DNA from: Thalassocella blandensis
Lineage (GTDB): Bacteria; Pseudomonadota; Gammaproteobacteria; Pseudomonadales; Cellvibrionaceae
Direction: 5' to 3'
Length of the DNA stretch: 64,000 nucleotides
Assembly: GCA_902141825.1 (NCBI GenBank)
Contig: CABFPG010000001.1
Location: 558,001 to 622,000, forward strand
Shown piece after piece: positions 9,478 to 18,919 of the stretch. Within the stretch, counting starts at the first letter, position 1; every line of letters starts with the position of its first letter. The position numbers were made by a program, and so were the translations under genes. The notes beneath the pieces are model-generated. The model saw only the letters and a list, made by a program, of their open reading frames with translations, did no database searches and was not told the origin of the DNA.

Positions 9478-9586
9478 GATAACCCGTTTACATATATCCT
9501 AATAAATACTCTTTTAAAATACTCTTTTAAAATAATAGAAGCGATTTAGAAACTCAATTTCATGTCTAAATGCTCAGTTTTAAAAA

Positions 9587-10186
9587 CTATTGGTCAGGAG
9601 CCCCGCGAATCACGCGATAAAGATAGAATCCCAACAAACCGATTACTACGGCTGTACTTACAGGACCTATATAGTCTTTTGCCTGTTCAAACTCTTGCCC
9701 TAAAACTAAGCCAATATACGCCAGCAAACTCGTCCAGGCGATTGTACCGATCAATGTATAGAGTGAAAATTTTAACAAAGGCATTTCCACCAAACCAGCA
9801 GGCACTGAAATCAAGGATCGCATTCCAGGTATTAATCGACAAAACAGCACCGTGCTGCTTCCATGTTTATCAAACCAATGCTGAGTTTTATCAATATCCT
9901 TGGGCGTAATGGCAAACCATCGGCCATATTTTTCAGACCATTGGGTTAGACGATCTTTACCCATTTTGGCCCCGACGAAGTATAGTACGTACGCACCTAA
10001 CATCGTCCCCACTGTACCAGCGGCAACAACCATAATCATGTTCATTGATTCTTTTGAAACGAGATACCCCGCTAACGGCATAATCACTTCAGAAGGGATT
10101 GGCGGAAAGACATTTTCCGCCAACATTAAAAAGAGTATCCCAAAATATCCCGTAGATTTAATTGTGTCTATCACAAAATCCGACAT
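9587..10186 (-). CDS. DedA family membrane protein
   Basis: A 199-residue inner-membrane protein of the DedA/VTT family, some members of which flip polyprenyl or phosphatidyl lipids. Family hallmarks are the E-x-FPPIPSE motif near residue 24, the glycine-rich GTVGTMLGAYVLYFVGAKMG segment, and FCRLIPGMRSLISVPAGL with its conserved R-x-P-x-R. The ATG is preceded by AAGGA at a good distance. The stress-protein gene ends 23 bases upstream and the PAP2 gene follows 109 bases downstream, so a three-gene unit is likely. Confidence 0.9.
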   Translation of the reverse strand: MSDFVIDTIKSTGYFGILFLMLAENVFPPIPSEVIMPLAGYLVSKESMNMIMVVAAGTVGTMLGAYVLYFVGAKMGKDRLTQWSEKYGRWFAITPKDIDKTQHWFDKHGSSTVLFCRLIPGMRSLISVPAGLVEMPLLKFSLYTLIGTIAWTSLLAYIGLVLGQEFEQAKDYIGPVSTAVVIGLLGFYLYRVIRGAPDQ

Positions 10187-10209
10187 GCATGTATTCCTTC
10201 AGCCACACC

Positions 10210-10692
10210 TCAGGCAAACTGTTTGTGATCGCCCAGCTCTGGGATTTCATTGTTCATCTTGGCTTTAGCAATACGCAATAACTGGGTGATTTTTCCCGTG
10301 CGAATATCCCAGACTTCAGCTGCCTCTATATTCACTTCGAGTAATGCTACGTTGTCTGAATTTTTCCCTTCGGGAAACCAGACACTGGCGGGGGGCGCCC
10401 AGAATTTGTTTATCAACTCGCTATCTTGCGTAATCTTAGCGTCACCGGATAATGAAACGTACCTGTTTTCTTTCACATCCATGAATACCAGATTGACTGC
10501 GGGCTGACGATCAACTTCTTTTGCTTTATGGGAACTCTTACTGGTGAAAAACCAGAGTTTTCCAGAAAATTCGTTCTGAATGAGGTGCATTGGCCGAGAA
10601 CGAATTATTTCACCATCAACACTGGCCAACATGGCTACGGGAATTTCTTTAATAAGCGCCCAGAGTTCCTGAGTTTCACTATGCGTCATCAT
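10210..10692 (-). CDS. Pyridoxamine 5'-phosphate oxidase-fold protein (general stress protein 26-like)
   Basis: A 160-residue split-barrel flavin-binding-type protein. The start AMLASVDGEIIRSRPMH, then LWFFTSKSSHKAKEVDRQPAVNLVF and ENRYVSLSGDAKI match the general-stress branch of the PNPOx-like family. The C-terminal part (FPEGKNSDNVALLEVNIEAAEVWD) is also typical. These proteins bind FMN, FAD or F420, and most have no known substrate; it should not be read as a true PdxH. A strong AGGAGG lies five bases before the ATG. It is the first gene of the unit with DedA and perhaps PAP2. Confidence 0.85.
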   Translation of the reverse strand: MMTHSETQELWALIKEIPVAMLASVDGEIIRSRPMHLIQNEFSGKLWFFTSKSSHKAKEVDRQPAVNLVFMDVKENRYVSLSGDAKITQDSELINKFWAPPASVWFPEGKNSDNVALLEVNIEAAEVWDIRTGKITQLLRIAKAKMNNEIPELGDHKQFA

Positions 10693-10905
10693 ATTACCTC
10701 CTCATTATTGGTTTAAGTTTTATACGCCACCTACTATCGACGAGTAAGATTCAAATAAGAGGAGGTTTGCAAGATTAATTCCATCTCCCTCTATGCGCAG
10801 CGGACGTGGGAAAGTCAAAGAATTTCAGCGCAAAAATCGATAAACTTTTCCAAGAACTACATTGTTCCAGGAAAAGTTTACATCGATATCGGGAGATTCC
10901 TAAGT

Positions 10906-12216
10906 TTAGTGGAGCTTAATCTTCGGCCCGAGAACGCGTGTCATAGAGTCTTTTAATACCTGGATAATAGTCCGATAAACGCCGAGCGTCTGCAGCTGAT
11001 GCTGTCGATACAAGCTCAAATAAGCCCACTTGGCAATAGCGCCCTGCACATAAAAGCTACCGAATATGCTGGCGAATATATTTCCGACGGCATCACTTTC
11101 GCCAATGGTGATTAAACTGCCCTTTTCACGAAATACAAATTCAGGCATGTTGTTGGAATCAATAAAGCCCATAAAATTATCCGCCAAAAATATCGCCTGC
11201 TGCTGAGCGACTTGTGCGCGAGGAGCAAGCCGATTTCCGTCAACAACACACTCAGCACAATCGCCTATCGCAAAGATGCTTTCGTCTTCGTGACTTTGCA
11301 AACCGGCATTCACAACAATCTGCTTGACTCTGTTTAACGCCAGGCCATCAAATGCACTTTCATTCATTGAGCCACTAATGCCTGCAGCCCAGACAGATAA
11401 AGACGAAGGCAATATATTACTTTCGTCAATGACAATGGTTGTGCTGTTCACTTCACTGACTTTGGAATTCAATTTCACGTCAATGCCAATTTTCTTCAAT
11501 TCCTTTAAAGCGCCTTTTTGCACCTTTTCGGTTTGCCCAACAAGAATGGTATTGCCCGCTTCGATCACGCAAATTTTTATTCTGTCAAGATTAAAATCTT
11601 TCAATCCAAATGTAACTATACGCTTCATCGTGGAGTAGATCTCACCAGCAAGCTCAACGCCAGTAGCACCCCCACCCACAATATTGATATGAACCAGGCT
11701 TTCATTATCCTGCTTCGCACGAGCAGCTAGAAACTTACCTATAAAATGCGTATGAAAATACTCGGCATTTTTTCGGTTATCGAGCATAAAACAGTGCTCT
11801 TTTACTCCTGGGGTTCCAAAGTCATTATTTGTGCTGCCAATAGCGAATACGAGGGAATCGTATTTCAGCGTTCGCGCTTCTATGAGGACATTCCCATTCG
11901 AGTCGTAAACTTCATCGAGATAGAGCAATTTTTGCTGACGATCAATGCGACTAAACTTTCCCAATTGAAAATCATAGTGATGCCTTGCCGCATGGGAGAG
12001 ATAACTCATTTCATCTTCATAGGAATTTAAAGAGCCTGCGGCAATTTCATGCAACAAAGGCTTCCAAATATGCGTCAGCGACTCATCCACAAGAGTGACG
12101 GATAGATTGGTGCTCTGTTTAGTGCTACGTTTAGCATGCTTCGCTAATCGTGTGGCTAGAATCAACCCTCCTGCGCCACCTCCCACAATAACGACTTTGT
12201 GCTGTTTATCATTCAT
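10906..12216 (-). CDS. ndh: Type II NADH dehydrogenase (NDH-2)
   Basis: A non-proton-pumping NADH:quinone oxidoreductase on the inner face of the cytoplasmic membrane. An N-terminal FAD-binding GGGAGG motif (about residues 11-16) is followed by a second Rossmann motif for NADH (VGGGATGVELAGE near residue 184). The FAD-contacting IFAIGDCAE segment lies near residue 319. The C-terminus is amphipathic, as expected for membrane attachment. The ATG at 12216 has GGA at suitable distance; a TTG 15 bases upstream is the longer alternative. It is monocistronic. Other pyridine-nucleotide oxidoreductases of the family, such as sulfide:quinone types, lack this whole pattern. Confidence 0.88.
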   Translation of the reverse strand: MNDKQHKVVIVGGGAGGLILATRLAKHAKRSTKQSTNLSVTLVDESLTHIWKPLLHEIAAGSLNSYEDEMSYLSHAARHHYDFQLGKFSRIDRQQKLLYLDEVYDSNGNVLIEARTLKYDSLVFAIGSTNNDFGTPGVKEHCFMLDNRKNAEYFHTHFIGKFLAARAKQDNESLVHINIVGGGATGVELAGEIYSTMKRIVTFGLKDFNLDRIKICVIEAGNTILVGQTEKVQKGALKELKKIGIDVKLNSKVSEVNSTTIVIDESNILPSSLSVWAAGISGSMNESAFDGLALNRVKQIVVNAGLQSHEDESIFAIGDCAECVVDGNRLAPRAQVAQQQAIFLADNFMGFIDSNNMPEFVFREKGSLITIGESDAVGNIFASIFGSFYVQGAIAKWAYLSLYRQHQLQTLGVYRTIIQVLKDSMTRVLGPKIKLH

Positions 12217-13019
12217 AAATATACATTCCAATTAGACTACGGTGAATTTAATTGATACCGAAGAAGCTGGATAAAAATTATATTTTTATTATGGATATGC
12301 GATTGCAGGCGGCTAAAATCAGACGTCAAAATGCGCCTAATCTGTCACAGGTATAAACCACCTGATTATGTGCCAAGGGATGTCGTAAGTGCGGAGGTGC
12401 TTACCAGCCAGACTCACTTTATATTTGTGTATTTTAGTATTCCGCGCAATTTAGTATTACGCTGAAATTATACTGCTATGTGCATTTGTTTATTGATGCA
12501 TCCTGAGCAAATGATCGAAATAAAATTCAGATGCAAAGCAGCGCTTTGGCTTATAGCCGTATTTCAGGAAAGCCGCAGAATGTAAAAACCTTCGTCAGCA
12601 TCAACACTACAAATACGCTGATTAGAACAAAGCTAATCTTATTTTAGTCGAAATTCCTGGAGTGTCTATCGATGTGCTTTCAACCTGCTTTCGTCTGAGC
12701 ATGCGATTGATTTCAGGCGCTAAAGCTACATCCCAGGTTCTCACTGTTATTTGGCCGGCTGATACATCACTTTAAGCATGCGGTTCACATCAAGCGCTCG
12801 GTTCATTTTACCCTGAAGTTAGGACTCAGAGCGAGCTATTTTGTTCCCGTTTATACCTGTGAGAGCTCAGTGCAGGCCGGGGACATTTCACTTTTGAAAC
12901 GCTTTGCGGTTAAAAGGTTGGATATAATCGAATTCATTGCACATACCACTCTGGTTTTAAACACAAGCCGAGAGAATTACTTTAAAATAAGCGTTTTTCT
13001 ACAAGACATCGGTGTGCCT
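12217..13019. other. Long divergent intergenic region
   Basis: About 800 bases between ndh (minus) and dbpA (plus). It has no convincing open frame apart from the upstream extension of dbpA. A long untranslated leader for dbpA is possible, but no known RNA motif was recognised. Confidence 0.4.
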
Positions 13020-14402
13020 GTGACTGCTTCCCGTTTTTCATCCCTACCCCTTCTGCCTGCCTTGCAAAGCAATTTAAGTGATTTAAGCTTTACCGAGATG
13101 ACAGAGATCCAAGCTGAAGCCTTGCCTGTTATTTTGAAAGGTCGGGACGTGATTGCCCAGGCTAAAACCGGCTCAGGCAAAACAGTGGCCTTTGGCCTTG
13201 GTATTTTGCATGCACTCAAGGTCGATCAATTCCGCGTTCAATCTCTGGTGCTGTGCCCCACACGAGAGCTGGCAGATCAAGTGGCCCGGGAAATTCGCAA
13301 GCTCGCACGGGCAATTCATAACATTAAAATTCTTACGCTCTGTGGCGGAATGCCTTTTGGGCCTCAGCTGGCCTCTCTAGAGCATGGTGCGCATATCGTA
13401 GTAGGAACCCCGGGGCGAATAGAGGAACATGTACGCAAAGGTAAGCTCAATCTGGAACATGTTTCTCAGTTTGTTTTAGACGAAGCTGATCGGATGCTGG
13501 ACATGGGATTCCAGGCAACCATGGATGCCATTGTCGACAAGTTACCCCAGCAGCGACAAACCCTGCTCTTTTCTGCCACTTACCCAGACACTATTGATGC
13601 CCTTGCCAAGCGAGTCCAGAAAAATCCGGTGATGGTAAAGGTAGAAACCAAGCATACTCACGGCAGTATTCAGCAATATTTTTATAAAGTACGAAATAAC
13701 AGTGAACGTGCCTCAGCCATTCATCAGGTGCTTTCGCATTTTGCACCAGAATCCACGGTTGTATTTTGCAATACCAAACGTGAAGTAAGTGAGCTTGCAC
13801 AAGCCCTGCAGGACCTGCGATATCACGCCTTACCGTTGCATGGTGATATGGAGCAGCGAGAACGTGACCAGACACTCGTGCGTTTTGCAAACAAAAGCGC
13901 AACGGTCCTGGTCGCTACAGATGTGGCTGCACGTGGTCTGGATATTGAAGAGCTAGGCATGGTGATCAATTACCATATTGCACGAGACCCCGAGGTGCAT
14001 GTTCACCGAGTGGGCCGCACTGGACGAGCCGGCTCACAAGGACTCGCTATTAGCCTGGTAGAGGAGAAAGAGCACTTCAAAGTGGAGCGTCTGCAAGAAA
14101 GCCTGGAACAGGAAATTTCATTGGAAAAACTCCCGGACACGCAACGTAATCCTGCTGAACCGACCATGGTCACACTACAAATTGACGGCGGTAAAAAGCA
14201 GAAAGTAAGGCCAGGAGACATTGTAGGGGCATTAACTGGAGATGGCGGAATCGCCGGGGATAGCATTGGTAAAATTCATGTATTTGATTTTTGCGCCTAT
14301 GTTGCCGTAGAGCGAAGCCTGGGTAAAAAAGCATTAAATAAAATCAGCAAGGGCAAATTAAAGGGGCGGGCTTTTCGTGTGCGCTTACTCAAGAATACTT
14401 GA
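13020..14402 (+). CDS. dbpA: ATP-dependent RNA helicase DbpA
   Basis: A DEAD-box RNA helicase that acts on 23S rRNA during large-subunit assembly. Motifs in order are AKTGSGKT (I), PTRELA (Ia), GTPGR (Ib), DEAD (II), SAT (III), ARGLD (V) and HRVGRTGRAG (VI). The C-terminal ~75 residues (VTLQIDGGKKQKVRPGDIVGALTGDGG, then IGKIHVFDFCAYVAVER) are the DbpA RNA-recognition domain that binds hairpin 92. The GTG at 13020 gives 460 residues, close to the E. coli length, and the protein then starts in register with that family. The frame stays open back to a GTG at 12870, but those 50 residues look unrelated. Confidence 0.9.
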   Translation: MTASRFSSLPLLPALQSNLSDLSFTEMTEIQAEALPVILKGRDVIAQAKTGSGKTVAFGLGILHALKVDQFRVQSLVLCPTRELADQVAREIRKLARAIHNIKILTLCGGMPFGPQLASLEHGAHIVVGTPGRIEEHVRKGKLNLEHVSQFVLDEADRMLDMGFQATMDAIVDKLPQQRQTLLFSATYPDTIDALAKRVQKNPVMVKVETKHTHGSIQQYFYKVRNNSERASAIHQVLSHFAPESTVVFCNTKREVSELAQALQDLRYHALPLHGDMEQRERDQTLVRFANKSATVLVATDVAARGLDIEELGMVINYHIARDPEVHVHRVGRTGRAGSQGLAISLVEEKEHFKVERLQESLEQEISLEKLPDTQRNPAEPTMVTLQIDGGKKQKVRPGDIVGALTGDGGIAGDSIGKIHVFDFCAYVAVERSLGKKALNKISKGKLKGRAFRVRLLKNT

Positions 14403-14472
14403 GTAAGCCATTAAGGGCGGTCGTTAAGGGCAGTCGTTGAGGACAGCCCTTGGAGACAGGCCTAAAGCGTAA

Positions 14473-14937
14473 TCACTGAAATTGACTAAACAGCACACCG
14501 CACTCACTGACATACACCAGCGACGTAGAATTTTTAATCATCCCTATAATACACAGCGCAAGCAATATACGTATGCCCGCGTTTAATAGGCGGCCGACAG
14601 TTTTGCTCGGCTTTTTGACTTTGGACTTTTTGGCTTTCTTAAATAATTTATTTAAACGCGGTGCATGCAGAATCATCGCCACAAGAAATATACACATAAT
14701 GGCTGTAGCCAGGGCAATAATAGTCGCTACAAACTGGCTGGCACTCTGCCCATACCCATTACATAACGCTCGCTGAACAAAATAGACCAGTACATAGTGC
14801 AACCCCCAAATAACAGGGCCAATTGCCGCAAACAATCCGGCAATCGCATAAGGTTCATGCATTCTTTTATATGGGTTTACCTGGCCAGGGTTCACTACAA
14901 CTCCCCAATACATCACATTCGACAAGGTCGAAAACAC
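14473..14937 (-). CDS. Small membrane protein, unknown function
   Basis: An up to 154-residue protein with three likely membrane helices: IAGLFAAIGPVIWGLHYVLVYF, then FVATIIALATAIMCIFLVAMIL, and near the C-terminus a third. A lysine-rich cytoplasmic loop lies between helices two and three. The W-x-LHY-x3-Y-x7-C pattern in the first helix resembles small proteins that accompany caa3-type oxidase genes, which is suggestive because such an operon lies 12 kb away. Alternative starts at 14913 and 14862 would shorten it. It is convergent with dbpA. Function unknown. Confidence 0.6.
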   Translation of the reverse strand: MFSTLSNVMYWGVVVNPGQVNPYKRMHEPYAIAGLFAAIGPVIWGLHYVLVYFVQRALCNGYGQSASQFVATIIALATAIMCIFLVAMILHAPRLNKLFKKAKKSKVKKPSKTVGRLLNAGIRILLALCIIGMIKNSTSLVYVSECGVLFSQFQ

Positions 14938-15849
14938 TGAATTTCAAGCTAAAAAATCGCTGCATGGCGCAGCAGGCGGGCAATATACGAGGAGCAAGAT
15001 TACCGTAGAATTTAATTTTGTAAAGCCAAATTTGGCATTCAATTAAGCATATTGCCCAGCTTTGTGCCCGAAGTGACGTATAGGAATTGTTGTGAGTATC
15101 ATTCCAAACTCATCGAGTAGTTAATTGCACTAAACAGTTAGTATCGGAAGTCAATAGAGCCAATCTCTATGAGCTCTATTTTTCTCATAAACCCAAAAAT
15201 CCCCCTCAGTCCCAAGTCATTTTTCTGCACTGCAACGTACACACTCACTCTCAGCCCTCTCAACTCAATGCCCCTACGTCCTTCCCTCCAAACCGCCAAC
15301 AGCAACCATTAATCTGGCAGCTCCAAGGTTCCTCAGATAGTCCAGCATAGAAAGCATTTGAAATAAAAAACCTCGAGTTTTATTTCGACAGCACTGCCTC
15401 ATTTCGATCATTACGATAGGACTTTCGCCCCGTTTTTTAAGTTGGCGAAAATTATTAGACATTTCGCTAGTTTCACTTCAATGCCTATTGACGTAAATGT
15501 TTACGCTCCACTATGTTGGATTTTGGCGGTGCCATCCCCTCTCTGACTTTTTACGCAATCCCAGACCTAAGAGACAGCACTATCGGTATACCGCCAGGAA
15601 GCTGTACAACAACAAAAACGGGCTGCATTCGCAACTGCAGCAAAACACAATAATGAACACTCGATCTCAATAGAAAAGTACACAAAATACTTAATACAAA
15701 TACATAAAAGTACGCTCGTTAAAAACAACTCCTACAGCAGGATAAAAACAATAAACCTAACTTTACGGTAAGCACCTGATCTGTCACTCAACACAGGCAG
15801 TACATCCAGACTCCCTGCACAGAGGAAAGCGTTTACCTAGGAGAATACA
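14938..15849. other. Long upstream region of the di-heme fusion gene
   Basis: About 900 bases with no convincing gene; the small minus-strand frame at 15274-15462 has no ribosome site or recognisable product. The region must carry the promoter of the gene at 15850 and ends in a LacI-type operator. A half-site-like GGTAAGC occurs at about 15767. Confidence 0.45.
15823..15838. promoter_or_regulatory. LacI-family-type operator, imperfect palindrome
   Basis: The 16-mer AGGAAAGCGTTTACCT matches 14 of 16 positions of the perfect palindrome in front of the GH76 gene (51896-51911). It abuts the ribosome site AGGAG (15839-15843), so a bound repressor would sit in the 5' untranslated region. Confidence 0.6.
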
Positions 15850-18840
15850 ATGAAAATAATAAAGTCAGGCTTACCCTTGGCAGCAACCGCGCTCTTATCC
15901 CTCACCTTCACTACACCATCTTGGGCCGCAACAAAGTTTCAGAGACTCGAGAATAAAGCTCATGGACTTTGGATTCAGGCCACTGACTTTAGCGACGGCA
16001 CCGGTGAAGGCATGAACATTCAAGCCGTACCCACCAATTTTACCGGCGATAAAACTCGTTGGTTTTTAATTCCAATCGAGGGTGACCCGGAGTATTACCG
16101 ATTGGAAAATCGCGCATATGGGTTGTGGATTCAATGTTCGAAAATTTCAGATCCCTCTCAAGGACAACCCAATCCCAACAATGATGACGATACTCTGGCG
16201 ATTCGCGCCGTCGATAAAACCTATACCGGACAGTTAACACGCTGGAAAAAGATCCAGCAAACTGATGGGTACTATTTCCTGCAAAACAAAGAAACCGGCT
16301 ATTTTTTACAGGTCACTTCACTTACAGACCTGGACAGCGGGGGCTTTGATAACGGCCAACAAGTCCGCGCTGTACCCAACTATAAAACCGGTGACTGGAC
16401 ACGATTTAAAGATGTAGACGCTGGCGTTGAAGGGAGTTTATTCAACCAGCGAATAGAAGCAGAAAACTTCACTGCGGCTTCACCCACCAGCATCGTCAAC
16501 GCTGGAGATGTGGACGGTGGTAGCAGCGTACAGGATATCGCTCAAGGCGAATGGTTAGCGTTTGGCTCTGTTATGTCGATTCCCAGTGCCGGCAGGTATA
16601 AAATTGAATATCGAGTTGCCAGCCCGAATGGCGGCACCCTTTCTGCAGATTTATTTGCCGGAGCCAACCAGCTCGGGCAAATTCAAATACCGGCCACAGG
16701 GAGTTTCAATAACTGGCAAACCGTTCACCATCTGGTTGACCTGCCCGCAGGTGTTATCGACTTTGGTGTTAACGCTGCATCACCCGACTGGGCCATTAAC
16801 TGGTTCAAAATTTCCAATGATATCGGGGACGCGAGTGGATCTTCTGGCGGCGGCAGCTCCTCTTCCAGCTCCAGCAGTTCTTCCGGTGGCTCATCGGGAG
16901 GAACGGGAAATATCACCCCGCTGTTTAATGCCAACACAGCCAGGCAGCCAGAAATCACGTTTGACCGTGGCGATGCTTTAGTGACACGATTTTCAGATCG
17001 CCCACGTACCCGGCATGCTCGCGAAGATCAATTCCAATCTTACGATCACTACATAAAGTTTTATTTTGAACACCGCGCTACCAATATCGAAATTGTTGAT
17101 CGTGTGGCGAAAGGTGGAGATAGCATCACCATGAATGTCCGAACGCTTTGGCCTCTTGATGACCTGGAAGCTGAAAATCGCTGGTGGTATATCGGGCGAA
17201 ACACCGTTGCACACTATGTTGGCAATGGCATTATGAGTTACCTCGGAACAACTCAGGAAAATGGAACCACCTATTACAACTACAGAAAAACCGACAATGT
17301 GAATCGTCAGTTTAATCGTGAAATCCGCATCGGCGACAGGCTCGAATTTGAAATCAGCCAATTTAGCCGCAGCGATATTCCGCGTGGCCAGGCCAACTAT
17401 TACGGCACAACGTTTTTATATAAAGTCGGGGAAGGTATCGTACCCTGGTATACCGAGAACGCTGGTGAGTTTGTAGAAGGAAGAGCAGACTTTCAGGAAG
17501 ACAGCCGAAAAATTCCCGAAGAATACTGGCTAGGAGGGAAAACAACCCTGCACTATCAATATACCAATGAGCCAAACGATCACTTTTTGCAAATGGCCAC
17601 TAATCTGGGCTACGGAAACGGCCAGAAATTTTTACTTGGACGACGTATTCATCACTCCTCTGCCGTCAATGGTAGGCATGATGAAGACGCGGAAAATGGT
17701 GTTCATCCCATTATGAATGGCAAAGCGGGGTCACGCTGGATTAACGAGCGCTGCACCAGCTGCCATGAACGTAACGGGGCGGCAAAAGTGACTCCTACAG
17801 GTGAATTACTGGATCGTTGGGTATTTAAGGTCGGTGATGCCAATGGGAATCCGCATGCAGACATGGGACGAATTCTACAACCCAAAGGTAATGGTGAAGG
17901 GGGCGTTTCGATTCAAAACTGGACGCAAACTGCAGAGGGTTTACGCAAACCCAACTACGCGTTCAGCAATATTCGGCCACCACGTTTTTCTGCCCGCATC
18001 GCTCCCCGCTTGGTCGGCCTGGGTTTACTTGAAGCAATACCGGAAAGTACAGTGCTGAGCTGGGAAGATCCTAACGATGCCGATGGCGATGGCATTTCGG
18101 GGCGGGCAAATCGTATTGCAGATCCCGCGAACGCCAGCATTACACGACTCGGAAGATTCGGCTGGAAGGCCGGGACAGTGAGTGTCCGTCACCAGGCCGC
18201 TACGGCGCTGCTGCATGACATGGGCGTCCGGTCTAACATGTTGCCAAACCCCGATTGCGGTGCGAATCAAGTGGGTACATGTGGTGGTAACAGCCCATTG
18301 ATTCCCAGCGGCACAATGGACAATTTGGTGACCTACCTGACAACGCTAGGGGTGAGGCCACAGCGAGGTATTGAATCTGGAACGGTGAATCAGACCATTA
18401 AACGAGGCAAGCAGGTCTTCGCCAATATTGGCTGTACAGATTGTCACAAACGCAATGTGCAAACCAGCCCATTCCATCCATTCGCCGAAGTACGCGATCA
18501 AAAAATCCACCCCTATACCGATTTATTACTGCACGATATGGGACCTGGGTTGGCTGACAATCTTGGCGAAGGAGAAGCCAGCGGAAGTGAATGGCGTACT
18601 GCGCCGCTGTGGGGCTTGGGGCTACAAGCATGTGTGACCGGCGGCGTAACGAATCCATCAGGGCGTGAAGGCGGTGAAGTGTGTACGCCGCATCGTGCGT
18701 TTCTTCATGATGGGCGTGCACGAAACTTAAATGAAGCAATTCTCTGGCATGGTGGCGAAGGCCAATCATCTAAAACGCGTTATCAAAACTTAAGTGATGG
18801 CGAACGCAATGACCTGCTTGAATTTTTAAGAGCTTTGTAA
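15850..18840 (+). CDS. Secreted beta-trefoil/CBM6/di-heme oxidoreductase fusion
   Basis: A 996-residue exported protein. A signal peptide (about 1-26, ending WAA) is followed by three ~50-residue repeats, each with a Leu-x-Asn-Lys/Arg core, forming a probable ricin-like beta-trefoil (28-195). A CBM6-type domain follows (IEAENFTAASP to AINWFKI, about 202-325), then a Ser/Gly linker (330-351), then an unassigned ~250-residue region. The C-terminal domain has two heme motifs, CTSCH at 635 and CTDCH at 862, and resembles the DUF1111 di-heme thiol-oxidoreductase family. It is probably a substrate-tethered electron carrier or peroxidase-like enzyme. Cellvibrio japonicus has comparable CBM-cytochrome fusions tied to oxidative polysaccharide use. 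Regulation by the operator at 15823 is inferred. Confidence 0.85.
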   Translation: MKIIKSGLPLAATALLSLTFTTPSWAATKFQRLENKAHGLWIQATDFSDGTGEGMNIQAVPTNFTGDKTRWFLIPIEGDPEYYRLENRAYGLWIQCSKISDPSQGQPNPNNDDDTLAIRAVDKTYTGQLTRWKKIQQTDGYYFLQNKETGYFLQVTSLTDLDSGGFDNGQQVRAVPNYKTGDWTRFKDVDAGVEGSLFNQRIEAENFTAASPTSIVNAGDVDGGSSVQDIAQGEWLAFGSVMSIPSAGRYKIEYRVASPNGGTLSADLFAGANQLGQIQIPATGSFNNWQTVHHLVDLPAGVIDFGVNAASPDWAINWFKISNDIGDASGSSGGGSSSSSSSSSSGGSSGGTGNITPLFNANTARQPEITFDRGDALVTRFSDRPRTRHAREDQFQSYDHYIKFYFEHRATNIEIVDRVAKGGDSITMNVRTLWPLDDLEAENRWWYIGRNTVAHYVGNGIMSYLGTTQENGTTYYNYRKTDNVNRQFNREIRIGDRLEFEISQFSRSDIPRGQANYYGTTFLYKVGEGIVPWYTENAGEFVEGRADFQEDSRKIPEEYWLGGKTTLHYQYTNEPNDHFLQMATNLGYGNGQKFLLGRRIHHSSAVNGRHDEDAENGVHPIMNGKAGSRWINERCTSCHERNGAAKVTPTGELLDRWVFKVGDANGNPHADMGRILQPKGNGEGGVSIQNWTQTAEGLRKPNYAFSNIRPPRFSARIAPRLVGLGLLEAIPESTVLSWEDPNDADGDGISGRANRIADPANASITRLGRFGWKAGTVSVRHQAATALLHDMGVRSNMLPNPDCGANQVGTCGGNSPLIPSGTMDNLVTYLTTLGVRPQRGIESGTVNQTIKRGKQVFANIGCTDCHKRNVQTSPFHPFAEVRDQKIHPYTDLLLHDMGPGLADNLGEGEASGSEWRTAPLWGLGLQACVTGGVTNPSGREGGEVCTPHRAFLHDGRARNLNEAILWHGGEGQSSKTRYQNLSDGERNDLLEFLRAL

Positions 18841-18894
18841 GCATTCGGTAGCAACGCCGCAGACATAAATTTATCTCGCAAAACTCCACCTTAC

Positions 18895-18919
18895 AGCCCG
18901 GCATCGCCGGGCTTTTTTT
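18895..18919 (+). terminator. Rho-independent terminator
   Basis: An 8-bp stem (AGCCCGGC at 18895-18902 with GCCGGGCT at 18906-18913), three-base loop and a seven-T run. It ends the di-heme fusion gene; its T run overlaps the stop codon of the convergent rhlE gene. Confidence 0.88.

Noticed and set aside
12870-13019. Fifty-residue N-terminal extension of DbpA
   Set aside because: The family starts near the GTG at 13020, and the extension has no similarity to DbpA or a signal sequence.
15274-15462. Minus-strand 62-codon frame in the long spacer
   Set aside because: No ribosome site and no recognisable fold; the spacer looks regulatory.
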